From: an uncultured bacterium
GTDB lineage: Bacteria; Bacillota; Clostridia; Lachnospirales; Lachnospiraceae
Assembly (NCBI GenBank): GCA_937893485.1
Contig: CALBJL010000136.1
Span: 1 to 7,138 of the forward strand
DNA length: 7,138 bases
Direction: 5' to 3'
The stretch's first letter is position 1. Every line of letters starts with the position of its first letter. The notes under the pieces were generated by a model. That model was given only the letters and a program-made list of their open reading frames with translations, was not told the origin of the DNA and did no database searches. This document shows positions 1 through 5,538 of this stretch, in pieces. The position numbers and the translations under genes were made by a program.

Positions 1-140
1 CCGCCGATCCGGCGGATGATAAACTGCTCTCGTTTGTTCTGCTCCATAGGCATCCGCCTTGTGTGATTGGTCGGATTTTGATATAATGTGTTTGGTTCCG
101 TTGGCTGTAAGCCAACTGTGTCTTTCTGCCGCTTTTCCAT
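1..140 (-). CDS. tnpW: TnpW-like transposon-encoded protein, N-terminal part (runs off the left edge)
   Basis: Leftward reading frame starting at the ATG at 140-138 and still open at base 1, about 46 codons. An AGGAGG ribosome binding site at 155-150 stands 9 bases before this ATG and decides it over the out-of-frame ATG at 147. The N-terminus is polar and variable; the visible end reads FIIRRIGG. From memory, that matches the point where TnpW proteins of Tn4451-like elements enter their conserved core (RRIGxTTY-type). The tnpV-type gene near 2211-2561, on the same strand, supports a shared mobile-element origin. TnpW has no established biochemical role that I know of. The rest of the gene lies outside the window, so whether it is intact cannot be judged. 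An unrelated small protein is possible because few conserved residues are visible. Confidence 0.55.
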   Translation of the reverse strand, partial: MEKRQKDTVGLQPTEPNTLYQNPTNHTRRMPMEQNKREQFIIRRIG

Positions 141-275
141 GTTCCATATCCTCCTTTTCTTCGCTGATAGCCCGGAGAAGTAACTCGTGTAATTTGCGTC
201 AAGATTACTTTCTCTACTAATAGGAGAAATACGGGCATCCGTGGGCAGTCCGACCGGAACATCCGAAAGCTGCGG

Positions 276-488
276 ATGACCATTCAGAAAAAGCTGCAAA
301 AGCGGATGTTCGAGCATCTGAGCGAAAAGCTGGAAAAGGATCAAGGCATTACCCTGCGGGAATGCGAATTCATAGAGAAATATGAAGCGTCGATGCAAAC
401 CATGGGCAAGGATGCCGTGATCCGCAGGGATAACAAAACCAAGCCGAGAAAAAAGAAAGCCGCCCTTTACGATGCCAAGGACGGTTGA
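276..488 (+). CDS. Small basic hypothetical protein, possibly a 5'-truncated remnant
   Basis: Not recognised. The 70 codons give a charged, helix-prone protein: an amphipathic first half rich in Lys, Glu and Leu with the segment GITLRECEFIEKY, then a strongly basic tail (KTKPRKKK near residues 55-60). There are no cysteines in a metal pattern, no membrane segment and no catalytic motif. Upstream of the ATG at 276 there is no clear ribosome binding site, and the frame stays open back to a TAG at 168-170 without another ATG or GTG. This suggests that the native start was lost or lies at a junction. A promoter-like sequence follows its stop, so it may not share a transcript with the next gene. 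It lies among mobile-element genes and is probably part of that element. The amino acid pattern looks coding, but expression is doubtful. Confidence 0.45.
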   Translation: MTIQKKLQKRMFEHLSEKLEKDQGITLRECEFIEKYEASMQTMGKDAVIRRDNKTKPRKKKAALYDAKDG

Positions 489-514
489 TACAATAGTAAT
501 ATAGTTAATATATA
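485..514 (+). promoter_or_regulatory. Candidate sigma-A promoter before the cysteine-motif gene
   Basis: TTGATA at 485-490 matches the -35 consensus in five of six positions and overlaps the stop of the preceding ORF. A TATATA at 509-514 follows after 18 bp in a very AT-rich stretch. The -10 is imperfect and several registers are possible, so the exact position is uncertain. It would serve the gene starting at 545. Confidence 0.3.
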
Positions 515-544
515 GATAGATTACGAATCGAGAGGAACAGTGTC

Positions 545-1464
545 ATGAACAATCTGTTTGCGCAGTCCTGTTCCCATTGGGTGCGCTATGACCGCTATGA
601 GATCAAGACCGGCAAGGACGGAAAACGCTATATTACGCCGGAGAAAACGGCAAAGCCCGATGTCTATAACCCGCTGAAGGAATCCTCCGACATGGTGTTG
701 GAGGCGCTGAACGTGGGGATGCTGATGATGAACCGCAGTCCGGAGGATGAGGTGGAAAAGGCAATTCTGGCCTTCGTGACCCACTACGGTCTGTTGGGGC
801 TGATGACAGCGCTGCCCACCACGCCGTCCTTCATGGATTATGAAGCGGTTTATCTGCCGAAGAATCACTTCATCAAGGAAGAAAGTATGGAGACAGAGGA
901 CTACCTTTCTCTGTTCTATCCCTTTGACAAGCTGGATGTCGTAAAGCGAGGCGTGGAATCCAACTGGAATGTCTCTGGGGACAGAACGATGATTGCCCTG
1001 ACGATGACCTTCATGGATGAGCCGATGGCGAAGAACATGAGCTTCCAGCGGGAATATGCCGAGCCGTATGATTGGGTAGCGCAGCAGTTCAAGGATTGGG
1101 CGTTTACGCTGACCACCTCTATTTTGTACTATAATGACTACGACAATATTGACGAGGATACGGGAAATCTTTACCGCAAGGCATGGCTGCCTTCGGCGGC
1201 ATTGCCCCCAGCTACCATATTGAACTGCTGGAGAAACCGACGATCTATTGGGACTTCCATTCGCTGCTGCTGGGTATCCAGATGATGTTCAGCTTTATGC
1301 TGGTGGACGATGCAAAACCCCTGCGGCTGTGCAAGCACTGCCAGAAGGTGTTCCTTGTCAGCAGGGCCAATTCCGCGTTTTGCAGCGCCCGGTGCAAGAA
1401 TCAGTATAATGTCTATAAGTGCAGAGGCAAGAATAAGGGACAGGACGGTGAGGATAATGCCTGA
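545..1464 (+). pseudogene. Hypothetical protein with C-terminal CxxC...CxxxC zinc-finger motif, broken by a one-base frameshift
   Basis: The ATG at 545 follows an AGAGGAA-type ribosome binding site by a normal distance. The frame reads coherently for about 212 residues up to LYRKA, then turns into unrelated sequence. Good sequence resumes one frame back at about 1180 (GMAAFGGIAPSYHIELLEKP...) and runs to the TGA at 1462-1464. Joined, the protein would be about 306 residues. Its C-terminus has C-x2-C at 1330-1341 and C-x3-C at 1381-1395, with 13 residues between the pairs, in the context LRLCKHC...FCSARCKNQYNVYK. This is a likely zinc-binding treble-clef or ribbon finger. I recall relatives in Lachnospiraceae mobile elements, some perhaps labelled DUF6076, but the family name is uncertain and the function unknown. 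Its stop overlaps the start of the next gene (ATGCCTGA), so the two formed an operon. A sequencing error is possible; otherwise the gene is dead. Confidence 0.7.
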
Positions 1465-2193
1465 GAGCCAGAATATTGAATGGAAAAGCTAGTGGAAGGA
1501 TGAATATCTGGAGTGGATCTGCGGCTATGCCAATGCACCCGGCAGATATTGACCGGCCCGGCGCTGGAAGCGTTTCTCATGCGCAAGCGCGGAGCCACAT
1601 GGGACAATCTTCCTTTGCCCGCCTTTTCAATGGCAGATGTGGATGACGGAGTTGTTTCCAAGTTCAAGAGCCTCGCCGCAAAGAAAGGGCGCATGGAAAC
1701 GAACTTGCTGGATGAGCCAAAGGAAGTCCTGCTGGACAAATTGCATTTGAAAAACGGCGATTATCTGACAAATGCAGCTATGCTGTTGTTTAACAGCGAC
1801 CCGGAGAGGTATCAGACCGGCGCATATATCAAAATCGGATATTTTGAAAATGACGCAGAGTTACTCTATCAGGATGAAATCCATGGTTCCATTTTGGAAC
1901 AGGTAGATAAAGCTCTGGATGTTATTTATTTGAAGTATATGCGGGCCAAAATCCGTGAAAGCTGGGGGCGCGGGGGCGAAAAGATTTGTCACGCACTAAA
2001 AGCGGACAATCTCCCGCTTCCGGAATACATCATCCATCCAGGCGATATTATGATTAAATTCACAGCCCCAGAGGATCGGGTTGTTCGACTGAACAAGCAA
2101 TTTACAGATAACTTATCTGATAACCTTTCTGATAATCTACCAGATAAAGAGCGAAAAACGCCCTCGCAGAAGCTGTGTAATGACTTGCTGTGA
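1457..2193 (+). pseudogene. AlbA_2 / RecG-like ATP-binding protein, degraded by a nonsense codon and internal deletions
   Basis: The native start is the ATG at 1457, overlapping the previous stop: MPESQNIEWKS, then TAG at 1490-1492, then WKDEYLEWICGYANA in the same frame. That is the typical N-terminus of AlbA_2 (divergent AAA_4) proteins. Around 1535-1538 the text jumps into another frame and into CTRQILTGPALEAFLMRK, which normally lies tens of residues further on, so the middle of AlbA_2 is missing. The second frame continues with LHLKNGDYLTNAAMLLF, YIKIGYFENDAELLYQDEIHG and ILEQVDKALDVIYLKYMRAKI. It then jumps at about 1951-1957 to ESWGRGGEKIC, the WGRG motif of the RecG C-terminal-like HATPase_c_4 domain. 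The usual segment between these two blocks, with the ATP-binding core, appears absent. A Thr/Ser-Asp-Asn-Leu repeat ends the protein and the usual C-terminal winged helix is missing. Intact members are about 450-500 residues and are thought to be regulators; this copy cannot be functional. Confidence 0.8.
2104..2151 (+). repeat. Four imperfect 12-bp tandem repeats inside the AlbA_2 pseudogene
   Basis: Units at 2104-2115, 2116-2127, 2128-2139 and 2140-2151 share the core GATAA (C/T/A)(T/C). They encode TDNL, SDNL, SDNL and PDKE. A linker of short Asp-rich repeats between the ATPase part and the C-terminal helix-turn-helix is common in this family. The unit length is a multiple of three, so copy changes keep the frame. 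Confidence 0.75.
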
Positions 2194-2200
2194 GGGCGTT
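2157..2200 (-). terminator. Hairpin terminator between the AlbA_2 pseudogene and tnpV
   Basis: Arms at 2157-2168 and 2189-2200 are inverted copies (AACGCCCTC with GAGGGCGTT as the core), with a 20-base loop. Read leftwards, the stem has nine uninterrupted pairs at its base and is followed by a run of five T, beginning about ten bases after the tnpV stop. This fits an intrinsic terminator for tnpV. Read rightwards the T tract is interrupted (TTCTTTAT), so it is weaker there. The pseudogene stop at 2191-2193 lies inside the right arm. Confidence 0.65.
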
Positions 2201-2210
2201 CTTTATGCTA

Positions 2211-2561
2211 TCATGCGAATACAAGTTCTTGCAGGATAATTTCCTCCGCACGGCTGCGGATGCTGTTCATGCGGCGCACCCATTCCATCTGGTCGGTGGC
2301 TTTGAGTGCTTCGGTCACACCTTCCTGCTTCGCCATTGCGGAAACGATGATTTCCATGCGCTCGTTGCAGGCTTGGTCGATCTCGGCAAGGTGCCGATGC
2401 AGCGTTCCGCTTGTGAGCAGGTTTGCGTAGAGGACAGGACGATGCTCTTTCAGATAGCTTCGGCGCATACGCCCATACTTGCAAATCTGATATTCCGGAT
2501 CTTCCGGCAGCGCAAGGTTCGGAATAAGATAATCTCCCTCTTGTCGGTAAGTGCCTTCCAT
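2211..2561 (-). CDS. tnpV: TnpV-like transposon-encoded protein
   Basis: Leftward frame of 116 codons from the ATG at 2561-2559 to the TGA at 2213-2211. It matches my memory of TnpV along its whole length: a GTYRQEGDYLIPNL start, YGRMRRSYLKEHRP, LHRHLAEIDQACNERM, then GVTEALKATDQMEWVRRMNSI and a C-terminal AEEIILQELVFA. It is a small, soluble, mostly helical protein of Tn4451-type mobilizable transposons with no proven role. No ribosome binding site precedes this ATG. TnpV proteins usually begin MKSLYEEM, and here the same frame continues upstream as ATA-KSLYEE-ATG. An AAGGAG at 2597-2592 lies 9 bases before that ATA (2582-2580). The native start therefore seems to have mutated from ATG to ATA, and translation is probably weak or must use the ATG given here. 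The body of the gene is intact. Confidence 0.8.
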   Translation of the reverse strand: MEGTYRQEGDYLIPNLALPEDPEYQICKYGRMRRSYLKEHRPVLYANLLTSGTLHRHLAEIDQACNERMEIIVSAMAKQEGVTEALKATDQMEWVRRMNSIRSRAEEIILQELVFA

Positions 2562-2591
2562 TTCTTCATATAGAGATTTTATAAGAATCAG

Positions 2592-2597
2592 CTCCTT
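2592..2597 (-). promoter_or_regulatory. Ribosome binding site pointing to an ATA codon in tnpV
   Basis: AAGGAG on the minus strand lies 9 bases upstream of the ATA at 2582-2580 but about 30 bases upstream of the first in-frame ATG. It therefore marks the ancestral tnpV start, which is no longer a normal start codon. Confidence 0.6.
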
Positions 2598-2616
2598 TTT
2601 GTGTTGATTTTCAGCA

Positions 2617-2648
2617 ATTATAAGGATTATTCTGCTCCTTTCCTACAA
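2617..2648 (-). promoter_or_regulatory. Candidate tnpV promoter
   Basis: On the minus strand a perfect TATAAT lies at 2622-2617, about 35 bases before the ancestral tnpV start. The best upstream hexamer is TTGTAG at 2648-2643, but the spacer of 20 bp is long. The -10 is convincing by sequence and the -35 is not. Confidence 0.3.
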
Positions 2649-2724
2649 CCGCTGTTCCATTCACCACAAATGAGCCGCAGTCATATGTATTAGGTGGGAG
2701 AAACCACCCTCTACATAGTAACTC

Positions 2725-3891
2725 TTGCATAAAGATATTCCGGTATGTCTCATGGAAATATCCGATGACGGAATGCTTGGAAATTATAGGAAAAACCTTG
2801 CAGCCTTGGAGCATTTTCCGATTGGCGGTCAGATGAATGATATGAAATTTCATGAGTGGTGGAGAGACCGCGCGATCCCAAAAACCAGAAACGGAGCTAA
2901 AAGCGCACTTCAAAGGCTGGGCTATGAATCTACAAACAGTGCGCTTGTTGATAACCTTGCATTGAGTTTGTCGGATTGTTATTGGATACAGCCGCGCGGG
3001 GAGGGGCTGACATGGGCTGATGTCAATCTGTTCGCCAATGATTTTGTTGATACGTTTGGAGAATTGACGATAAACAAAGATCAGGTGATCGATCTTCGGA
3101 ATAAAACAAAATTTAACTGTGCCGCGTCGCAGGGCGAGTTGCAGAAAAAATGGTGCATAGATGCTTCCGGCAAAAGATATATGATAAAAGGGAATTACGG
3201 AGAGTCTTACCAGCAAAGCATCAATGAGTTGTTTGCGACTGAATTGCATAGAAAGCAGGGATTTTCAAATTACACTGCTTATCAGGGGATAAAGATTACC
3301 GTTCAGGGTGGAATAGAAGGTCTCGGCTGTCTGTCATATGATTTTTGTTCGGAAGATATAGAAATAATCAGTGCATGGGAGTTATTGCAGTCGATAAAAA
3401 TAAGACAGAATGAATCCTATTACTATCCATTAAAGAGGGTTTGTCTTTCTCTTGGAATCAAAGAGGAGGCGTTTGACGCTTTTATGGATTACGAGATTAT
3501 GACAGATTATCTGCTCTCGAATACAGACAGACATATGAATAATATTTCGGTGATCAGGAATCCGGATACGTTAGAGATTCTTGGAATGGCTCCGATCTAT
3601 GATTCGGGGAATTCCATGTTTTACAACATTCCGTATGAACAACTGGATCAGGTACATCTGGATGAAATAACTACACATTCGTTTATCCGGAAAGAAATCA
3701 AGCTGCTCGGTTATGTAAAAAACCGGCGGGCAGTAGATATAGACCGGACAGAAATGGACTTTTCCATATATAAAAAAGATCTGCTGGAGCGCCATATCAG
3801 AATTCCGAAATTGGAAGAGCTCTACGAACAAAAAAGAAAGAAGCTAAAGGCTTTCCAGAATGGGAAAGATATATGGAAAGCATTGCGATAA
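2725..3891 (+). CDS. HipA-like serine/threonine kinase, orphan
   Basis: Frame of 388 codons. The C-terminal half has the HipA kinase pattern: a likely nucleotide-binding lysine at K155 (RYMIKGN), followed by QQSINELFATEL; the catalytic-loop motif NTDRHMNN at residues 266-273, with D268 the expected catalytic Asp and N273 the metal ligand; and the metal-binding DSG at 293-295 (APIYDSGNSMF). The N-terminal ~120 residues (HKDIPVCLMEI, HEWWRDRAIP, SLSDCYWIQP) match a Clostridia subgroup of HipA-domain proteins rather than classical HipA. HipA kinases phosphorylate tRNA synthetases or other targets and are held by a HipB DNA-binding partner; no such small helix-turn-helix gene is visible here. The only available starts are TTG at 2725, just after an in-frame TAA at 2719, or ATG at 2752. 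Neither has a ribosome binding site, so a few N-terminal residues may be lost. It is visibly AT-richer than the sporulation genes, suggesting transfer. Confidence 0.75.
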   Translation: MHKDIPVCLMEISDDGMLGNYRKNLAALEHFPIGGQMNDMKFHEWWRDRAIPKTRNGAKSALQRLGYESTNSALVDNLALSLSDCYWIQPRGEGLTWADVNLFANDFVDTFGELTINKDQVIDLRNKTKFNCAASQGELQKKWCIDASGKRYMIKGNYGESYQQSINELFATELHRKQGFSNYTAYQGIKITVQGGIEGLGCLSYDFCSEDIEIISAWELLQSIKIRQNESYYYPLKRVCLSLGIKEEAFDAFMDYEIMTDYLLSNTDRHMNNISVIRNPDTLEILGMAPIYDSGNSMFYNIPYEQLDQVHLDEITTHSFIRKEIKLLGYVKNRRAVDIDRTEMDFSIYKKDLLERHIRIPKLEELYEQKRKKLKAFQNGKDIWKALR

Positions 3892-3919
3892 GATAAACAG
3901 ATACATTTCTATCAAAATA

Positions 3920-3928
3920 TGTTAGAAT
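3920..3928 (+). promoter_or_regulatory. Candidate rqcP promoter, extended -10
   Basis: TGTTAGAAT is an extended -10 (TGn followed by TAGAAT), 44 bases before the rqcP start. At 17 bp upstream the -35 position reads GATACA, only half matched, which an extended -10 can tolerate. No hairpin terminator separates it from the HipA-like gene, so read-through is also possible. Confidence 0.4.
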
Positions 3929-3972
3929 ATGCCATGAAAAGCAATCAATGATTTAGATGAAGGAGAAACAAT

Positions 3973-4212
3973 ATGAGATTAGATAAATTCCTCAAGGTAT
4001 CACGCCTGATCAAGCGGCGTACCGTTGCCAACGAAGCGTGCGACGCAGGTCGTGTACTGGTCAACGGAAAGGTGGCAAAGGCTTCCCTGAATGTCAAGGC
4101 CGGCGACATTATTGAGATCCGGTTTGGAACGAAAACGGTCAAGGTTCGCGTGGAGGCGATCGCCCAGACGACGAAAAAGGATGAGGCGGCAGAGCTGTTT
4201 TCGTATATTTAA
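3973..4212 (+). CDS. rqcP: RqcP, S4-domain ribosome-associated quality control protein
   Basis: A 79-residue protein, the usual length for RqcP (formerly YabO, Hsp15-like). It is nearly all S4 RNA-binding domain: MRLDKFLKVSRLIKRRTVAN at the start, then EACDAGRVLVNGKVAKASLNVKAGD split over residues 21-45, and a basic beta-rich end. AGGAG at 3961-3965 sits 7 bases before the ATG. In Bacillus, RqcP binds the obstructed 50S subunit with peptidyl-tRNA and helps RqcH add alanine tails to stalled nascent chains; here that role is inferred from family membership. Its place directly before yabP, yabQ and divIC is the conserved Firmicutes gene order. The 145-base gap to yabP contains a terminator-like hairpin and a promoter-like site, so it need not be co-transcribed with the sporulation genes. 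Confidence 0.93.
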   Translation: MRLDKFLKVSRLIKRRTVANEACDAGRVLVNGKVAKASLNVKAGDIIEIRFGTKTVKVRVEAIAQTTKKDEAAELFSYI

Positions 4213-4268
4213 AAAGGGATGGCAAGTCTGTTTTAGAACGTTTGCCGGATAATAGCCGCATCTGATGG

Positions 4269-4289
4269 AAATTGCTGTAACAGCGATTT
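4269..4289 (+). terminator. Weak terminator-like hairpin after rqcP
   Basis: Arms 4269-4277 and 4281-4289 form nine pairs including one G-T, around a three-base TAA loop. Few T follow the stem, so it is at best a leaky terminator or attenuator between rqcP and yabP. Confidence 0.35.
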
Positions 4290-4321
4290 TGCATGTGTGG
4301 TTCTGAATCGTCCATGTCTTT

Positions 4322-4329
4322 CATATAAT
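4322..4329 (+). promoter_or_regulatory. Candidate yabP promoter -10 (sigma-E-like CATATAAT, overlapping a sigma-A TATAAT)
   Basis: CATATAAT differs by one base from the CATACAAT-type -10 of sigma-E promoters, and yabP is a sigma-E gene in Bacillus subtilis. The same bases contain a perfect sigma-A TATAAT. I cannot find a good -35 for either at the right distance: TTCTGA at 4301-4306 is a poor sigma-A match, and GAATCGT at 4305-4311 is too close for sigma-E. The assignment is therefore tentative. Confidence 0.35.
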
Positions 4330-4357
4330 GCAACAGATACAAAGGGGGCGTGATGGC

Positions 4358-4639
4358 ATGGACGAAAAAAAGACAGTGATGGCGCACCGGGTACTGATGA
4401 ACAATCGGCAGACCGGAAATTTCAGCGGGGTGCTGGATGTGCTCTCGTTTGATGTGAGTGAGATATTGTTGGAGACAGAGCAGGGGATGCTGCTCATCAA
4501 AGGGACGGATCTGCACGTAAACCGTCTGTCGCTCGAAAAGGGCGAGGTGGATATCGCGGGCAGGATCGACGCGCTGTCCTATTCCGATGTCCCACATGCA
4601 CACAAGGGCGAGTCATGGCTTAGCCGCATGTTTCGCTGA
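4358..4639 (+). CDS. yabP: YabP family sporulation protein
   Basis: The start is the ATG at 4358, preceded 9 bases earlier by AAAGGGGG; the in-frame ATG at 4328 lacks a ribosome binding site and lies in the promoter-like region. The product is 93 residues, close to the usual 90-100. The YabP core is clear: HRVLMNNRQTGNFSGVLDV, a run of short beta strands (SFDVSEILLETEQGMLLIKG), then LHVNRLSLEKGEVDIAGRIDALSY. This domain is small, beta-rich and soluble. In Bacillus subtilis YabP is made in the mother cell under sigma-E and associates with the outer forespore membrane. The stop overlaps the yabQ start (TGATG), implying translational coupling. Confidence 0.92.
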   Translation: MDEKKTVMAHRVLMNNRQTGNFSGVLDVLSFDVSEILLETEQGMLLIKGTDLHVNRLSLEKGEVDIAGRIDALSYSDVPHAHKGESWLSRMFR

Positions 4640-5121
4640 TGAAGGTGCGGATTGTCAGCGCCGGCATCTACGAGGAGCTGGCGCTTCTATGCTGCTTTTT
4701 CCTGCTGGGCGTCGTTTTGGCGGCGAGCTATGACATTCTGCGGATTTTCCGCGTGCTCGTGCCGCACGGAACGCTGCTGATCAATATAGAGGATTTGTTT
4801 TACTGGATCTATGTCGCGGTCGTCGTGTTCGTCACACTTTATGAAAAAAATGACGGCAGGCTGAGGGGCTATGTGTTCGGAGCGCTCGTGGCCGGAATGC
4901 TGATGTACACGGTCAGCTTCGGCAGAATCTGTGTGCCGCCGCTCATACGGTTTCTGAAAAAAGTCGAATCGATCCTGCTGCGTCCGTTTCGGCGCGCGTG
5001 CACATTTGTCGGTGCACAGGGTGAAAAAGGTCGGAAAAAATGTGGAAAAGTATGGCTCGTTTTGAAAAAACGGTTGAAAAAGCTGTGGAAGATGGTTAAA
5101 ATAGGCTTATGTAAACTATGA
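4639..5121 (+). CDS. yabQ: YabQ, spore cortex biosynthesis membrane protein
   Basis: A 160-residue membrane protein whose ATG shares its A with the yabP stop codon. Three hydrophobic segments lie near residues 12-34, 50-68 and 77-98. Family-typical motifs are YDILRIFR (31-38), INIEDLFYWIY (48-58) and NDGRLRGYVFGAL (71-83). The C-terminal 60 residues are highly basic (LKKRLKKLWKMVK), probably cytoplasmic or membrane-bound. In Bacillus subtilis YabQ is a sigma-E-dependent protein of the membranes around the forespore and is needed for cortex formation. Here it keeps its usual place between yabP and a DivIC-type gene. Length and motifs suggest an intact gene. Confidence 0.92.
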   Translation: MKVRIVSAGIYEELALLCCFFLLGVVLAASYDILRIFRVLVPHGTLLINIEDLFYWIYVAVVVFVTLYEKNDGRLRGYVFGALVAGMLMYTVSFGRICVPPLIRFLKKVESILLRPFRRACTFVGAQGEKGRKKCGKVWLVLKKRLKKLWKMVKIGLCKL

Positions 5122-5139
5122 GCCAGAGGATGTGAGCAG

Positions 5140-5430
5140 ATGGTCAGAAGAAAAAGAAAGCAGAATCGGATGGCAAAGTTCAGCATCACCTGCATGGTGT
5201 TTTTGCTGATCGCACTGATGTCCACCCAGATTGTGAAGTTATACAATAAGAATCAGGAGCTTTCTGCAAAGGAGCAGGCGTACGAGGAGCAAAAGCTCGA
5301 GGAAGAAGCCAGACAGAAGGAACTGGAAGAGAAAGAAAAGAATATGCAGTCGCAGGATTATATTGAGAAAGAGGCACACCGCTACGGTCTGTTTTATGAT
5401 GATGAGATTATCTACCGTGAAGAGAAATAG
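5140..5430 (+). CDS. divIC: DivIC/FtsB-type septum formation initiator protein
   Basis: A 96-residue bitopic protein. A short basic cytoplasmic tail (RRKRKQNR) is followed by one transmembrane helix at about 14-32 and then a charged coiled coil at about 34-70, rich in Glu and Lys. It ends with YIEKEAHRYGLFYDDEIIY, the C-terminal box of the DivIC/FtsB family. AGAGGA at 5125-5130 stands 9 bases before the ATG. Such proteins form a divisome subcomplex with FtsL and DivIB/FtsQ at the septum. The position after yabQ, 18 bases downstream, matches divIC in Bacillus. DivIC and FtsB cannot be separated by sequence in so short a protein, so the symbol rests mainly on gene order. It is the last gene before a strong terminator. 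Confidence 0.85.
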   Translation: MVRRKRKQNRMAKFSITCMVFLLIALMSTQIVKLYNKNQELSAKEQAYEEQKLEEEARQKELEEKEKNMQSQDYIEKEAHRYGLFYDDEIIYREEK

Positions 5431-5486
5431 TGAAGGTAGATGATGAACTGCCTCTAATGTGTGAAGTGCCTATAATCGATGCAAAT

Positions 5487-5530
5487 CGGGATTTGAAGGA
5501 GCGTTTTGACGAACGATTTTTCAAATCCCG
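5487..5530 (+). terminator. Intrinsic terminator of the yabP-yabQ-divIC operon
   Basis: Perfect 11-bp arms at 5487-5497 (CGGGATTTGAA) and 5520-5530 (TTCAAATCCCG) are followed by the T-rich TATTTATTTT. The 22-base loop contains a second small stem (CGTT at 5502-5505 with AACG at 5512-5515). That loop also carries a Spo0A-box match belonging to the next promoter. Confidence 0.85.
5507..5513 (+). promoter_or_regulatory. Upstream Spo0A box (TGACGAA) of spoIIE
   Basis: TGACGAA matches the Spo0A box consensus TGnCGAA at every fixed position. It lies about 66-72 bases upstream of the likely spoIIE transcription start, in the terminator loop of the upstream operon. Confidence 0.6.
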
Positions 5531-5538
5531 TATTTATT

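Noticed and set aside
521..868. Leftward ORF opposite the cysteine-motif gene
   Set aside because: It is the antisense of a clearly coding frame, begins without a ribosome binding site and is rich in His, Gln and Arg, as shadow frames are.
1172..1190. Programmed -1 frameshift in the cysteine-motif gene
   Set aside because: No slippery heptamer (X XXY YYZ) is present at AAGGCATGG, and no strong downstream stem is obvious. A one-base loss explains it more simply.
2190..2573. Rightward ORF across tnpV
   Set aside because: It lies wholly opposite the recognisable tnpV frame and has no family-like motif.
2693..2708. GGTGG/CCACC hairpin before the HipA-like gene
   Set aside because: Five base pairs only, no T tract, and no relation to a start codon; likely chance.
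2611..3249. Leftward ORF of 212 codons overlapping the HipA-like gene
   Set aside because: Most of it is antisense to the kinase gene. Its last 30 codons (2611-2700) read smoothly (NGTAVVGKEQNNPYNC) and gave me pause, but there is no start or ribosome binding site for that part alone.
4219..4248. GGCAA...TTGCC inverted repeat after rqcP as terminator
   Set aside because: The arms are short with internal mismatches, and no T tract follows.
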